This document shows positions 18,461 through 28,135 of a stretch of 64,000 nucleotides of DNA, piece after piece. The DNA comes from Marinilactibacillus sp042660675 (GTDB lineage: Bacteria > Bacillota > Bacilli > Lactobacillales > Carnobacteriaceae_A): positions 186,001-250,000 of the forward strand of contig NZ_JBHSUL010000031.1 of assembly GCF_042660675.1 (NCBI RefSeq), written 5' to 3'. The notes below the pieces were generated by a model. It saw only the letters and a program-made list of their open reading frames with translations, made no database searches and was not told the DNA's origin. The position numbers were made by a program, and so were the translations under genes. The first letter of the stretch is position 1, and every line of letters begins with the position of its first letter.

Positions 18461-18486
18461 ATCTTTCTTATAGAAAGGGTGTAAAT

Positions 18487-19455
18487 ATGAGACAAGAAGT
18501 ATCAACAGAAGTCTTAGAGAAACCAATCTCTTCTAAAAACGTAAAAAAGAAAAGTAAGCAAAAATATTTTTGGCAATATAAATACCTCTATTTAATGTTG
18601 TTACCCGGTTTAATTTATTTTGCAGTATTTAGATATGCACCGATGTATGGGATTCAAATTGCCTTTAGAAATTATGTACCATTCTTAGGGATGCATAGTA
18701 GTGAATGGGTTGGATTAGAACAATTCCGACAATTTTTCAGTAGTCCAGATTTTGGAAGAATTATGTTTAACACTTTGTTTATTTCTTTTTTAAGTGTAGC
18801 GGTATCTTTTCCAATTCCAGTATTACTGGCGATACTATTAAATGAATTGAGACACGCGGTTTACAAGAAACTCATACAAACTTTTATTTATATTCCACAT
18901 TTTTTATCATGGACAATCGTTGTTGGATTGACGCACGTACTTTTCTCCATTAATGGAGGAGCAGTCACAGAAATTTTGGCATCAATATTTGGTGAAAGGA
19001 TTGATTTTCTAGCCAATCCAAACTGGTTTAGACCGATGATTATTCTTCAACAAGTTTGGAAAGGGGCTGGGTGGGGAACGATTATTTTCCTAGCCGCACT
19101 ATCAAGAGTTTCTCCAGAACAATATGAAGCTGCTATTGTAGATGGAGCTGGACGTTTTAGAAGAATTTGGCACGTTACATTGCCAGCAATTAGACCGACT
19201 ATCGTCATTATGTTGATTCTGACAATGGGATCTGTATTAAGTACGGGTTTTGATCAGTTATTCTTGATGACGAACTCATTGAACCGATCCGTAGCGGATG
19301 TATTTGATACCTACGTGTATCAGATGGGGATCACTCAAGCAGCTTATTCTTATAGTGCTGCGGTTGGATTATTCAAGTCAGTTGTCGGAATCATATTGAT
19401 TGTTTCAACAGATTTCATTGCTAAAAAAGTAGATCCAGATAGTGGACTATTTTAG
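18487..19455 (+). CDS. ABC sugar permease, LplB-like
   Basis: Inner-membrane permease of 322 aa, one half of the importer channel. Six membrane helices are expected; the first is near residues 35-60 (YLYLMLLPGLIYFAVF). The EAA loop that contacts the ATPase is visible as EQYEAAIVDGAGRFRRIW near residue 218. The ATG at 18487 follows AGAAAGGGTG; earlier in-frame codons run through the hairpin at 18432 and are rejected. It pairs with the LplC-like gene 18 bases downstream. Confidence 0.88.
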   Translation: MRQEVSTEVLEKPISSKNVKKKSKQKYFWQYKYLYLMLLPGLIYFAVFRYAPMYGIQIAFRNYVPFLGMHSSEWVGLEQFRQFFSSPDFGRIMFNTLFISFLSVAVSFPIPVLLAILLNELRHAVYKKLIQTFIYIPHFLSWTIVVGLTHVLFSINGGAVTEILASIFGERIDFLANPNWFRPMIILQQVWKGAGWGTIIFLAALSRVSPEQYEAAIVDGAGRFRRIWHVTLPAIRPTIVIMLILTMGSVLSTGFDQLFLMTNSLNRSVADVFDTYVYQMGITQAAYSYSAAVGLFKSVVGIILIVSTDFIAKKVDPDSGLF

Positions 19456-19472
19456 AAAGGAGAAAAATAATT

Positions 19473-20366
19473 ATGAGTACAAATGCTTCATTACACGAAC
19501 TGCATAATACAAAAGGTGGTAGAATTTTTGATAAGTTAAATATTATATTCTTACTACTCTTTGCATTAACTACAGTCTTACCGTTTTTATATGTAGTAGC
19601 AGGATCTTTTGCTACAGAAGCTGAAATTGCTCGAAGAGCTTTTTTCATCTGGCCAGAAACGTTCACCCTGAATGCTTATAGACATATCTTTACTTCTCAG
19701 GCGTTCATAAGAAGTATCATCATTACAATTGGTGTTACAGTCGTTGGTACATTAACTCAATTATTTTTTACTTTTACAATGGCCTATCCATTATCGAAGA
19801 GACATTTAAAGGGGAATAAATTACTGATGAATATCGTTATATTTGCGATGTTGTTCAGTGGAGGAATGATTCCAACTTATCTGATTGTAGAACAACTAGG
19901 ATTGATCAATTCATATTGGGCGCTGATTTTACCAGGAGCTATCAATCCATTCAACTTGATTATCATCAAAAACTTTTTCCAGCATTTTTCTTCAGAGCTA
20001 GAAGAATCTGCCAAAATTGACGGGGCTACAGAATTACAAATATTCTGGAGAATCGTACTACCGCTTTCCAAACCGATTATTGCGACTTTTGCACTGTTTT
20101 ATGCGGTAGCGATCTGGAATGATTTTATGGGACCATTACTTTATATGCATGACACTTCAAAGTGGACTTTGCAATTGTTGCTCCGCCAAGTAACGATATC
20201 TTCAGATCCAAATGCTCTAGGACAAATGGATCCAGATTTTGTTCCTCCTGAAGAAGGGTTGAAGTTAGCCATTATCGTTATCGCAACATTTCCGATTATG
20301 TGTATTTATCCATTCTTACAAAAACACTTCGCAAAAGGCATTATGATTGGTTCAGTGAAAGGATAA
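19473..20366 (+). CDS. ABC sugar permease, LplC-like
   Basis: Second inner-membrane permease, 297 aa, with six predicted helices and the EAA loop LEESAKIDGATELQIFWRIV near residue 175. The C-terminus IYPFLQKHFAKGIMIGSVKG is diagnostic of LplC/YtcP proteins. No ATPase gene follows, so energy is expected from a shared MsmX-type ATPase encoded elsewhere. It is the last gene of the operon; a shared terminator follows at 20447. Confidence 0.88.
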   Translation: MSTNASLHELHNTKGGRIFDKLNIIFLLLFALTTVLPFLYVVAGSFATEAEIARRAFFIWPETFTLNAYRHIFTSQAFIRSIIITIGVTVVGTLTQLFFTFTMAYPLSKRHLKGNKLLMNIVIFAMLFSGGMIPTYLIVEQLGLINSYWALILPGAINPFNLIIIKNFFQHFSSELEESAKIDGATELQIFWRIVLPLSKPIIATFALFYAVAIWNDFMGPLLYMHDTSKWTLQLLLRQVTISSDPNALGQMDPDFVPPEEGLKLAIIVIATFPIMCIYPFLQKHFAKGIMIGSVKG

Positions 20367-20446
20367 TGCTTTAAAGAGCTTAAATCTCAATAGGAATACA
20401 AACATATCCGTTTTAAATGACTCATATTTGTGGGGTCAACACATAG

Positions 20447-20482
20447 AAAAGCACAAGACTAATTTACTGGTCTTGTGCTTTT
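20447..20482. terminator. Bidirectional terminator between lplC-like gene and araC
   Basis: A perfect 13-bp stem (20447-20459 with 20470-20482) has A and T tracts on its two sides. It overlaps the last codons of the minus-strand araC gene. Confidence 0.85.
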
Positions 20483-21450
20483 AATTTTCTATAGGCACCT
20501 GGATTTAACTTATACATTTCTCTAAATTTTCTGTAAAAGTAGGATTTGTTCTGTAAACCAATAGCTCTACAAACTTCTTCGATTGGAATCTCGGTGCTTT
20601 CAATCAAAAATCGTGCACGTTTCAATCGTTCCTCCGTGACTAATGAAACAAAAGTTTTGCCTGTTTTTTCTTTAATAATTTCGGATAAATAGTTTGTACT
20701 ATAGCTTAATTGTTTCGAAAGTTGTTCCAGACTGATAGATTTATAGTTTGCTTCAATTTCCTTTAAAACTTGAATGATCATTTTATTCGTATGTGAGTCT
20801 TTTGGATTCTTATCCAGTTTATATTTTGTATTTCCAACTAGTTCCATAAACAAGATAGGAAGGTAGTAACTCAAAATTTCATTTGAAAAGGTGGATTCAG
20901 TAAAATATTTATTTAACATTTGTATCAGAATCGATTTGATAGACGGATTCTGACTACTTTCAAAGATGATATATTGACCTTTAGATTTTTCTGATACTGT
21001 CCGAACAAGAAACTGGAAAAGACTATTGTCTTGTGTGTTGACCTGACTTAGCAGCTTATGATCAAATTTAGTTTGAGGAAAGATAATATTGATTAAAATA
21101 TCCTCATTTCTTAAAGGTTCAATAGAGTGGGTGGAGCCATGATCCAGAAGCAATAATTCTCCTTCTTTTAAAGTGTTTTTTTCTCCATTGATGGTCTGGT
21201 GACATTCGCCTTTGAGCATATAATTTAGTTCTAAAAATTGGTGGGTATGTTCCGGATATTTTGCAAATCTGTTATGTTTGCTTATGTAGATTCGGTCATT
21301 TTTAAGAAAGTATTGGTCTGTTAACACCATCTTTCCATTAGAATAATCAAAAGATTCCTCGGGTAGATCAATGATGAAATCACCATTTAATCGTTGTCTC
21401 TTTTCAATGGAATTATAATTATATAAGTACTGATAAACAATTTCCTGCAT
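20464..21450 (-). CDS. AraC-family regulator with cupin sensor, rhamnose-type candidate
   Basis: Cytoplasmic one-component regulator of 328 aa. An N-terminal cupin/sugar-binding domain (~50-150, with FAKYPEHTHQFLELNYMLKG and GELLLLDHGSTHSI) is followed by a C-terminal double helix-turn-helix (~220-325, with LEQLSKQLSYSTNYLSEII and IEEVCRAIGLQNKSYFYRKF). It is divergent from the TRAP-rhamnose operon, so control of rhamnose genes is the simplest guess. AAAGGAGG precedes the start. Its promoter is at 21474-21501. Confidence 0.83.
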   Translation of the reverse strand: MQEIVYQYLYNYNSIEKRQRLNGDFIIDLPEESFDYSNGKMVLTDQYFLKNDRIYISKHNRFAKYPEHTHQFLELNYMLKGECHQTINGEKNTLKEGELLLLDHGSTHSIEPLRNEDILINIIFPQTKFDHKLLSQVNTQDNSLFQFLVRTVSEKSKGQYIIFESSQNPSIKSILIQMLNKYFTESTFSNEILSYYLPILFMELVGNTKYKLDKNPKDSHTNKMIIQVLKEIEANYKSISLEQLSKQLSYSTNYLSEIIKEKTGKTFVSLVTEERLKRARFLIESTEIPIEEVCRAIGLQNKSYFYRKFREMYKLNPGAYRKLKAQDQ

Positions 21451-21473
21451 ATGTTTAACCTCCTTTAGTTAGA

Positions 21474-21501
21474 ATTATAGCTTAAATGAATCCGATTTCA
21501 A
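21474..21501 (-). promoter_or_regulatory. Promoter of the araC gene
   Basis: On the minus strand: -35 TTGAAA (21496-21501), 16-bp spacer, -10 TATAAT (21474-21479). Confidence 0.65.
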
Positions 21502-21612
21502 CTTTTGTAACCTAATTCTAATGTACCTTCTTCAAATTTAACCTTAATCGGAGAAATGGTTACTATTTTACATAGATTTCGTCATTTATGATACATAGAT
21601 ATATCGATAAGA

Positions 21613-21641
21613 TTGAATTATATAAAAGCGCTTTATTTATA
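21613..21641 (+). promoter_or_regulatory. Promoter region of the TRAP-rha operon with cre-like core
   Basis: TTGAAT (21613-21618) is a plausible -35 box, with a TTATAT-type -10 18 bases further. AAAAGCGCTTTA lies between them, close to the core of a catabolite-responsive element. Repression by CcpA or another LacI-family protein is likely. Confidence 0.45.
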
Positions 21642-21710
21642 TTGTAACTAAAACTGAATTAGATCACTCAATTATTAAAGACGTAGTGATCATCATATGG
21701 AGGGAAAACC

Positions 21711-22706
21711 GTGTTAAAGAAAATTGGATTAAGTGTTTTATTTTTTATGATTCCAGTTTTAACTGGATGTGGCACAACAAGTTCTGCTGAAGATGTAACC
21801 GTGTTCAGATTCGCTTATGCAAGTAACAGTCAACCGGTTAAAGATTCGATGGCATTATTTGGAGAACTAGTAGAAGAGAAATCAAATGGTGGCATGCGGG
21901 TAGAATACTATCCAGATAGTCAGCTAGGAGGAGAAACCGACCTTATTCAATTAACCCAAACAGGTGCGATTGATTTCACAAAAGTCAGTGGAGCAGCACT
22001 GGAAGGATTCTCAGAGACTTATTCTATTTTTGGTATTCCATATCTGTTTGATGATGAAGAAAGTTTCTTCAAAGTTATGGAAGATGAGTCTATTACACAA
22101 GAAATCTATGAATCAACAAGTGATTTAGGATTTAGAGGTATTACTTATTACGACGGTGGACAACGAAGCTTCTATATGGCAGACAGTCCCGTAGAGTCAC
22201 CAGATGATTTGGTGGGTAAAAGGATTCGTACGATGGAAAGTGAAACCGCTGTTAGGATGATGAGTTTATTAGGAGGATCTGCTGTCCCTATGGGTAGTGA
22301 CGAAGTTTATGCTTCACTTCAGTCAGGTTTAATAGACGGTTCTGAAAACAATGAATTTGTACTGGTTACAGCAGGTCACGGGAATGTAGCAAACTACTAT
22401 AGCTACGATCAGCATACGCGTATTCCAGACATCATCATTATGAATGATGAAAAAATGAATAGTCTCACACAAGAAGAGCAAGATATCATTTTGGAATCCG
22501 CAAAAGAATCAACTGAGTATCAAAAAGAAGTATTTAATGAAGCAATTGAAAATGAAAAACAAGAAGCGCAAGCACAATATAATGTGGAATTCAATGAAGT
22601 AGATAATGAGCCGTTTAGAGAATTGGTTAAACCAATTGCAGAAGATTTTGCGAATGACGAAAACTTTTCTGAACTCTATCAATCCATCATTGATGCGCAA
22701 CAATAA
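21711..22706 (+). CDS. TRAP transporter substrate-binding lipoprotein (DctP-type)
   Basis: Extracellular binding protein of 331 aa for a tripartite ATP-independent (TRAP) importer. The signal peptide ends in the lipobox LTGC near residue 20, so it is membrane-anchored. DctP-family segments seen are VEYYPDSQLGGETDLIQLTQ (~65), DFTKVSGAALEGFS, the substrate-arginine region LVGKRIRTMES (~167) and SLQSGLIDGSENNE (~205). It starts with GTG after TGGAGGG. In some bacteria related TRAP systems (RhiABC) carry rhamnogalacturonides, and the rhamnose genes downstream support rhamnose or such an oligosaccharide as ligand. Confidence 0.9.
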   Translation: MLKKIGLSVLFFMIPVLTGCGTTSSAEDVTVFRFAYASNSQPVKDSMALFGELVEEKSNGGMRVEYYPDSQLGGETDLIQLTQTGAIDFTKVSGAALEGFSETYSIFGIPYLFDDEESFFKVMEDESITQEIYESTSDLGFRGITYYDGGQRSFYMADSPVESPDDLVGKRIRTMESETAVRMMSLLGGSAVPMGSDEVYASLQSGLIDGSENNEFVLVTAGHGNVANYYSYDQHTRIPDIIIMNDEKMNSLTQEEQDIILESAKESTEYQKEVFNEAIENEKQEAQAQYNVEFNEVDNEPFRELVKPIAEDFANDENFSELYQSIIDAQQ

Positions 22707-22722
22707 CTTAAGGAGAGAAAGT

Positions 22723-23250
22723 ATGCAGACTTTTAAAAAGTACTTAAATAAATTTCTAGAAACGATATGTAGTGTTCTACTTTCTGTCATGTTACTACTT
22801 GTACTATGGCAAGTTTTTACGAGAACTGTTTTGAACAATCCAAGTACCGTAACAGAAGAAATCGTTCGATTTTCACTAGTCTGGTTATCCATGCTAGCTG
22901 GTGCGTATTCAGTAGGTAGAAATGCGCACGTAGTCGTTACCTTTATTCAAGATAAATTCAGTCGAAAATTTCGCTTTTGGATTGCTCAAGGAATCCATGT
23001 GTTTTTCATGTTGTTCTCTGTATCCGTTCTAATTTATGGAGGGATAAGAGGTGTTATGATTTCTGTCGCGCAGACGTCTCCTTCTTTAGGTCTTTCTATG
23101 GCAGTTGTATTTTTAGCAGTACCTGTATCGGGTATTTTCTTCTTTCTCTATAGTCTAATTAACTTGATCGACTTGAGAAGCGTAGGAGAACTGGTTGATG
23201 AAAATACTCGAAATGAGCTTGAAAAGGATGTGAACAATCGTGGCGTTTGA
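22723..23250 (+). CDS. TRAP transporter small permease (DctQ-type)
   Basis: Small membrane subunit, 175 aa, with four helices (about 12-35, 45-65, 85-108, 125-150). VLWQVFTRTVLNNPSTVTEE and LVWLSMLAGAYSVGRNAHV are typical of DctQ. The ATG at 22723 follows AAGGAGAG and is preferred to an in-frame ATG inside the upstream gene. Its last 11 bases overlap the large-permease start, so translation is coupled. Confidence 0.88.
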   Translation: MQTFKKYLNKFLETICSVLLSVMLLLVLWQVFTRTVLNNPSTVTEEIVRFSLVWLSMLAGAYSVGRNAHVVVTFIQDKFSRKFRFWIAQGIHVFFMLFSVSVLIYGGIRGVMISVAQTSPSLGLSMAVVFLAVPVSGIFFFLYSLINLIDLRSVGELVDENTRNELEKDVNNRGV

Positions 23251-24529
23251 AGCAGGATTAATTTTAATTGTAATATTTATGGCGTTACTAATCATTGGTG
23301 TTCCAATTGCAATCGCAATAGCTGTATCTTCTATTTCAATCATCGTGATCAATTTACCACTGGATATTACGATGTTTACAGCAGCACAGAAAATCGTTAC
23401 AAGTTTAAATAGCTTTACGCTCATTTCAATTCCCTTGTTTATTATGTCGGGCATTATCATGAACAATGGTGGGATTGCCAAACGGCTCATCAAATTTTCA
23501 ATGTTGTTAGTCGGACGCATTCCAGGTGCGCTAGCGATTACCAATACGATTGGTAATGGACTATTTGGTTCAATGTCGAGTTCAGCCATTGCCGCTTCTA
23601 CTGCAATTGGTGGGGTATTGGTTCCTCAACAAATCGATTCAGGTTATGACAGAGGCTTTGCTGCAGCAGCAAATATCGCTTCTGCACCGTCAGGAATGAT
23701 CATACCACCAAGTACAGCTTTCATTATGTACTCTCTTGTAAGTGGCGCTTCTATCTCTGCGTTATTTTTAGGAGGTTATATTGTTGGTGCGCTTTGGATC
23801 TTAATTATTTCACTGATTTGCTTCGTTATAGCAAAGAAAAATAAGTATCCAATCGTTGAAATCGAAGTAACTGAAAGTAAATTAAAAATCATTATGGATG
23901 CTGTACCTAGTTTACTTCTGATTTTTATTGTTATTGGCGGAATCTTAACAGGATTCTTCACAGCAATTGAAGCATCTGCAGTATGTGTGGCGTATTCCTT
24001 ATTGTTGTCTATGATTTATAGAACAATCAGCATCAAAGACTTCCCTAATTTATTCAGACAAACCATCGAAACGTCTGGAACCATTATGTTACTCCTTGCA
24101 ACGTCTTCACTGATGTCATTTGGTATGGCGTTGAATGGTATTCCAGCAGCTGTCAGTGAACTTGTACTTGGCGTTTCTGCGAATGCATTCTTCACACTAC
24201 TGATTATCAATGTCATTTTCTTATTCGTTGGATGTTTCATGGATGTCGGGCCAGCTATTTTGATTTTCACACCAATATTCTTACCGATTGTACAAGAAAT
24301 TGGAATCGATCCAGTGCATTTCGGATTGTTTGCCATCATGAACTTTTCAGTAGGATCCATTACACCACCAGTAGGGACGGGTCTTTATGTTGGTGCAAGT
24401 GTCGCCCAAGTTAAGTTTGAGAAAGTCATCAAACCACTTTTACCATTTTATATTGCAATCTTGGGATTATTATTAGCTATCACTTATTTCCCAGAGTTGA
24501 TTATGTGGTTCCCGAATTTATTAGGATAG
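23240..24529 (+). CDS. TRAP transporter large permease (DctM-type)
   Basis: Large membrane subunit, 429 aa, about twelve helices, normal for DctM. It moves the ligand with Na+ coupling in characterised TRAP systems. Recognised segments are FTLISIPLFIMSGIIMNNGG (~58), the GNGLFGSMSSSAIAASTAIG region (~112) and SVGSITPPVGTGLYVGA (~370). It begins with GTG inside the end of the small permease gene. TRAP importers are uncommon in Lactobacillales and fit a Na+-rich habitat. Confidence 0.92.
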   Translation: MAFEAGLILIVIFMALLIIGVPIAIAIAVSSISIIVINLPLDITMFTAAQKIVTSLNSFTLISIPLFIMSGIIMNNGGIAKRLIKFSMLLVGRIPGALAITNTIGNGLFGSMSSSAIAASTAIGGVLVPQQIDSGYDRGFAAAANIASAPSGMIIPPSTAFIMYSLVSGASISALFLGGYIVGALWILIISLICFVIAKKNKYPIVEIEVTESKLKIIMDAVPSLLLIFIVIGGILTGFFTAIEASAVCVAYSLLLSMIYRTISIKDFPNLFRQTIETSGTIMLLLATSSLMSFGMALNGIPAAVSELVLGVSANAFFTLLIINVIFLFVGCFMDVGPAILIFTPIFLPIVQEIGIDPVHFGLFAIMNFSVGSITPPVGTGLYVGASVAQVKFEKVIKPLLPFYIAILGLLLAITYFPELIMWFPNLLG

Positions 24530-24574
24530 AACAGTCGAAATTTTGAAATTTGATTTGTAAAAGAGGTGATGAAA

Positions 24575-25990
24575 GTGAATCAGTATATTGCGGTAGATAT
24601 CGGCGCAAGTAGTGGGCGCCTAATCTTAAGTCATATAGAAGAAGGAAAACTTAAAATAGAGGAAGTTCATCGATTTGAAAATGGATTTCAGAAAATCAAT
24701 CATCATGATCGGTGGAACATTGATGCACTGATTCGAGAAATTTTTATCGGTCTTGAAAAGGTTAAAGCGATGGGGGTAGAAAAAGCTTACCTTGGAGTGG
24801 ACACATGGGCTGTTGATTATGTCATGGTCAACAAGGACAGAGAAAAAATTGCGGATCCTATTAGTTATAGAGATCAGCGAACTCAACATAGTATGGACCA
24901 ATTAACCAGTAAAGTTTCCAAAGAATCTATCTATGAAAAGACAGGTATTCAGTTTTTAGAATTAAATACACTCTATCAGCTGTATGCAGAAAATAAGAAG
25001 CTACTAAAAAAAGCAGATAAATTATTGTTTATACCAGATTATATCGGTTTTGTGCTTACTGGAAAACAAGTGACTGAAATTACGAATGCTTCGACCACAC
25101 AGATGCTGAACTTGAGAAGTGCTTTGTTTGATGATGAGCTGATGGAAATCGTTGAGGTCACAAACGATTTGTTTGCACCTTTAACAGATCCAGGTCAAGT
25201 GCTTGGCGTTATCCAAGAAAGATGGAAAGACCAGTTTGATATACCTGAAATTACGGTTGTGACCGTTGCTTCTCATGATACAGCTAGCGCAGTTGTAGGC
25301 GTTCCTTCAAATACGGATAAAAACTGGGCTTACCTATCTAGTGGTACCTGGTCTTTGATTGGAATAGAATCATCCGTTCCAATCAATTCACATGAGGCTT
25401 TCCAGCACAACTTCACAAATGAATGGGGAGCATATGGAACTTACCGTTTTCTGAAAAATATCATGGGACTATGGATGGTTCAAGAAATTAGGCGATTAAG
25501 TGAAGATGGATTAGGCTTCAAGGAAATGGCAGAGCTAGCTAATCAGGTACCTAACTTTCAATCTGTTATTGATGTAAATGATCCACGATTTACCAATCCA
25601 GATAATATGATCGAAGAAATTCAACTTGCTTGTAAAGAAAGCAAACAGCCGGTTCCTGAAACAACAGGCGAGCTGGTCAATTGTGTGTATTCTAGTTTAG
25701 CTAAAAGTTATGATCTGGAATTGAAAAATCTAGAAAAAATTACGGGGAAAACTATTGAGCAGTTATACATTGTAGGTGGAGGATCAAACGTAAAGAAACT
25801 GAACCAACTTACTGCAGATTTAACCGGTAAGGAAGTGTATGCTGGTCCAAGTGAAGCAACAGCGATTGGAAATATTGTCGTTCAGATGATAGCCGCGAAA
25901 GAATTAACAGATATTAAAGAAGCTAGAGAAATCATTAGAGAATCTTTTGAGATTGAGCGATTCCATTCAAAAAAAACTAAAGGAGTATAG
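24575..25990 (+). CDS. rhaB: Rhamnulokinase RhaB
   Basis: FGGY-family kinase that phosphorylates L-rhamnulose to L-rhamnulose 1-phosphate, 471 aa. The N-terminal ATP motif is AVDIGASSGRL, the central one is VASHDTASAVVGVP (~230) and the C-terminal one is YIVGGGSNVKKLNQLTADLT (~395). GVDTWAVDYVM supports rhamnulokinase rather than other FGGY kinases. In-frame starts also exist at 24566 (GTG) and 24569 (ATG), but the ribosome site AGAGGTGAT overlaps them, so GTG at 24575 is preferred. The rhaA gene follows after two bases. Confidence 0.93.
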   Translation: MNQYIAVDIGASSGRLILSHIEEGKLKIEEVHRFENGFQKINHHDRWNIDALIREIFIGLEKVKAMGVEKAYLGVDTWAVDYVMVNKDREKIADPISYRDQRTQHSMDQLTSKVSKESIYEKTGIQFLELNTLYQLYAENKKLLKKADKLLFIPDYIGFVLTGKQVTEITNASTTQMLNLRSALFDDELMEIVEVTNDLFAPLTDPGQVLGVIQERWKDQFDIPEITVVTVASHDTASAVVGVPSNTDKNWAYLSSGTWSLIGIESSVPINSHEAFQHNFTNEWGAYGTYRFLKNIMGLWMVQEIRRLSEDGLGFKEMAELANQVPNFQSVIDVNDPRFTNPDNMIEEIQLACKESKQPVPETTGELVNCVYSSLAKSYDLELKNLEKITGKTIEQLYIVGGGSNVKKLNQLTADLTGKEVYAGPSEATAIGNIVVQMIAAKELTDIKEAREIIRESFEIERFHSKKTKGV

Positions 25991-25992
25991 AT

Positions 25993-27252
25993 ATGGATAC
26001 TGAAAAAGTCAAAAGTCGTTATCAAGAAGCGAGTAGACGTTACAAAGAACTGGGCGTTGACGTAGAACAGGCTTTGGAAAAATTAGCACAAACCAAAATT
26101 TCCATGCATTGCTGGCAAGGAGATGATGTACTTGGATTTATGAACGAAGGAGGAGAATTATCGGGAGGGATCATGTCTACTGGGGACTACCTAGGAAGAG
26201 CACGAAACCCAAAAGAGTTAAGGCAGGATATAGACAAAGCACTCTCGTTGATACCAGGTCATCATAAGTTAAACTTACATGCAATGTATGCGGACACCGA
26301 CGAAAAAATTGATTTAAATGAAATCGAACCAAAGCACTTTGAGAAATGGGTGGATTGGGCTAAGGAGAAACAAGTCGGATTGGATTTTAATCCTTCATTC
26401 TTTAATCATGATATGTTTAAAGATGGATTTACATTAGCACATCCCGATAAAGAGGTTAGAGATTTTTGGATCGAACACGGTAAACGTTCAAGAAAGATTG
26501 CGGAGTATCTGGGTAGAGAATTAGGTGAAGTTAGTTTCAACAACTTCTGGGTACCTGATGGAATGAAAGATAATCCAATCGATCGACTTTCTCCTAGAAA
26601 AAGATTAATGGAAGCGTATGATGAGATATTCGAAGAAGATTTAAATCCAGAATACACCATTGATACGGTTGAATCTAAACTTTTTGGAATTGGTGCTGAG
26701 GCGTATACAGTAGGTTCACATGAATTTTACATGGGGTATGGTTTATCAAGAAACAAAACAATTTTAATGGATGCAGGACATTATCACCCTACTGAAGTCA
26801 TTTCAAACAAAATTTCAGCTTTAGCTTTATTCAGTGAACACTTGATGCTACACGTTAGTAGACCGATTCGCTGGGATAGTGATCATGTGGTTATTATGGA
26901 TGATGAATTACAAGAAATTATGAGAGAAATTGTTCGAAATGAATTGTTAGACCGTACAGCCATTGGTTTAGATTTCTTTGATGCAACGATCAACCGAATT
27001 GCTGCATGGGTGGTTGGGGTTAGAAATACTCAAAAAGCTTTACTTAAAGCCTTGCTAGATCCAGTTGCAGAATTAAAAGATGCAGAAGCTAACTTTGATT
27101 TCACGAAAAGACTCGTTTATACAGAAGAAATGAAAGACCTACCTTATAGTGATATCTGGAATTACTTCTGTTTAATCAATGATGTGCCTGTTGGGATCGA
27201 ATGGTACGAAGAAGTGAAAGCATATGAAAAAGACGTTTTGATGAATCGATAA
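25993..27252 (+). CDS. rhaA: L-rhamnose isomerase RhaA
   Basis: Interconverts L-rhamnose and L-rhamnulose with Mn2+/Zn2+, in the cytoplasm. It is 419 aa, as usual for RhaA. Recognised segments are SMHCWQGDDVLGFM (~37), LNLHAMYADTD (~94), GLDFNPSFFNHDMFKDGFTL (~126), VGSHEFYMGYGLSRNKTILM (~238) and LDAGHYHPTEVISNK-type metal ligands (DAGHYHPTE, ~260). AAAGGAG precedes the start at the end of rhaB. Confidence 0.97.
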   Translation: MDTEKVKSRYQEASRRYKELGVDVEQALEKLAQTKISMHCWQGDDVLGFMNEGGELSGGIMSTGDYLGRARNPKELRQDIDKALSLIPGHHKLNLHAMYADTDEKIDLNEIEPKHFEKWVDWAKEKQVGLDFNPSFFNHDMFKDGFTLAHPDKEVRDFWIEHGKRSRKIAEYLGRELGEVSFNNFWVPDGMKDNPIDRLSPRKRLMEAYDEIFEEDLNPEYTIDTVESKLFGIGAEAYTVGSHEFYMGYGLSRNKTILMDAGHYHPTEVISNKISALALFSEHLMLHVSRPIRWDSDHVVIMDDELQEIMREIVRNELLDRTAIGLDFFDATINRIAAWVVGVRNTQKALLKALLDPVAELKDAEANFDFTKRLVYTEEMKDLPYSDIWNYFCLINDVPVGIEWYEEVKAYEKDVLMNR

Positions 27253-27280
27253 AAATGAGTGAATTGAAGGAGTAGGAATA

Positions 27281-28102
27281 ATGATTATGCAAAACATCGT
27301 TGAAAGTCAATTTGTTAGAGAAATGTGTGAAATCACGCAAGTCATGTACAGAAGAAATTGGGACGAGAGAAATGGTGGAAATATTACGCTTTTGTTAACC
27401 GAAGAAGAGGTTTCTCCCTATGCTAATTTAACGGATATCAAAAGAACGATTCCAGTTGATTTTGATGCTAGAGCACTTGCCGGGAAATATTTTTTAGTCA
27501 CAGGTTCTGGAAAATATTTCAAGAACGTTGAAAAAGATCCCGAGTATAATCTTGGATTGATTCGTGTATCAGAACAAGGAAATGGTGTTGAATTGCTTTG
27601 GGGATTAACGGATGGGTCCGTTCCTACGAGCGAACTACCGAGTCATTTCCAAAGCCATATTGCACGCCTGAGTGTTGATCCAGAAAACAGAGTAATCATG
27701 CATTGTCATGCGACACACCTTTTAGCGATGACTTTTACACATTCTCTCGATGAAAAAGAACTTACGCGCAAGTTATGGAAATTATGTACCGAATGTATCG
27801 TCGTATTCCCAGAAGGTGTTTCTACGATTCCTTGGATTGTACCCGGTACAAATGAAATCGGAGAAGCAACTTCTGAAAAAATGAAAGAAACAAGACTTGT
27901 TGTATGGCCCTATCACGGTATATATGGTGCTGGTCAAACGATGGAAGAGACGTTTGGATTGATTGAAACAGTTGAAAAAGCTGCAGAAGTTTACACTCAT
28001 ATCCAAGCACAAGGGGGAATGAAGGCTGAGATTTCAGACGAACAACTCAAGCAATTGGCCGACAGATTTGGTGTAGAACCTAGAGCTGGGTATTTAAATT
28101 AA
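27281..28102 (+). CDS. rhaD: Rhamnulose-1-phosphate aldolase RhaD
   Basis: Class II aldolase that splits L-rhamnulose 1-phosphate into dihydroxyacetone phosphate and L-lactaldehyde, 273 aa. Zinc ligands are in MHCHATHLLAM (His ~141 and ~143) and the third His is in WPYHGIYGAG (~210). NWDERNGGNITLLL near residue 26 forms the substrate-phosphate site. AAGGAG precedes the ATG; a second in-frame ATG two codons later is also possible. Lactaldehyde is passed to the dehydrogenase at 28485. Confidence 0.95.
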   Translation: MIMQNIVESQFVREMCEITQVMYRRNWDERNGGNITLLLTEEEVSPYANLTDIKRTIPVDFDARALAGKYFLVTGSGKYFKNVEKDPEYNLGLIRVSEQGNGVELLWGLTDGSVPTSELPSHFQSHIARLSVDPENRVIMHCHATHLLAMTFTHSLDEKELTRKLWKLCTECIVVFPEGVSTIPWIVPGTNEIGEATSEKMKETRLVVWPYHGIYGAGQTMEETFGLIETVEKAAEVYTHIQAQGGMKAEISDEQLKQLADRFGVEPRAGYLN

Positions 28103-28135
28103 AAAGAACGAGCTGAACTGAAAGGAGGTGTTTGA

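Noticed and set aside
18464..18477. Palindrome TTTCTTATAGAAA near the lplB-like start, resembling the KdgR-type motif
   Set aside because: The spacer is 3 and not 5 bases, it overlaps the ribosome site, and it is far from a promoter; probably chance.
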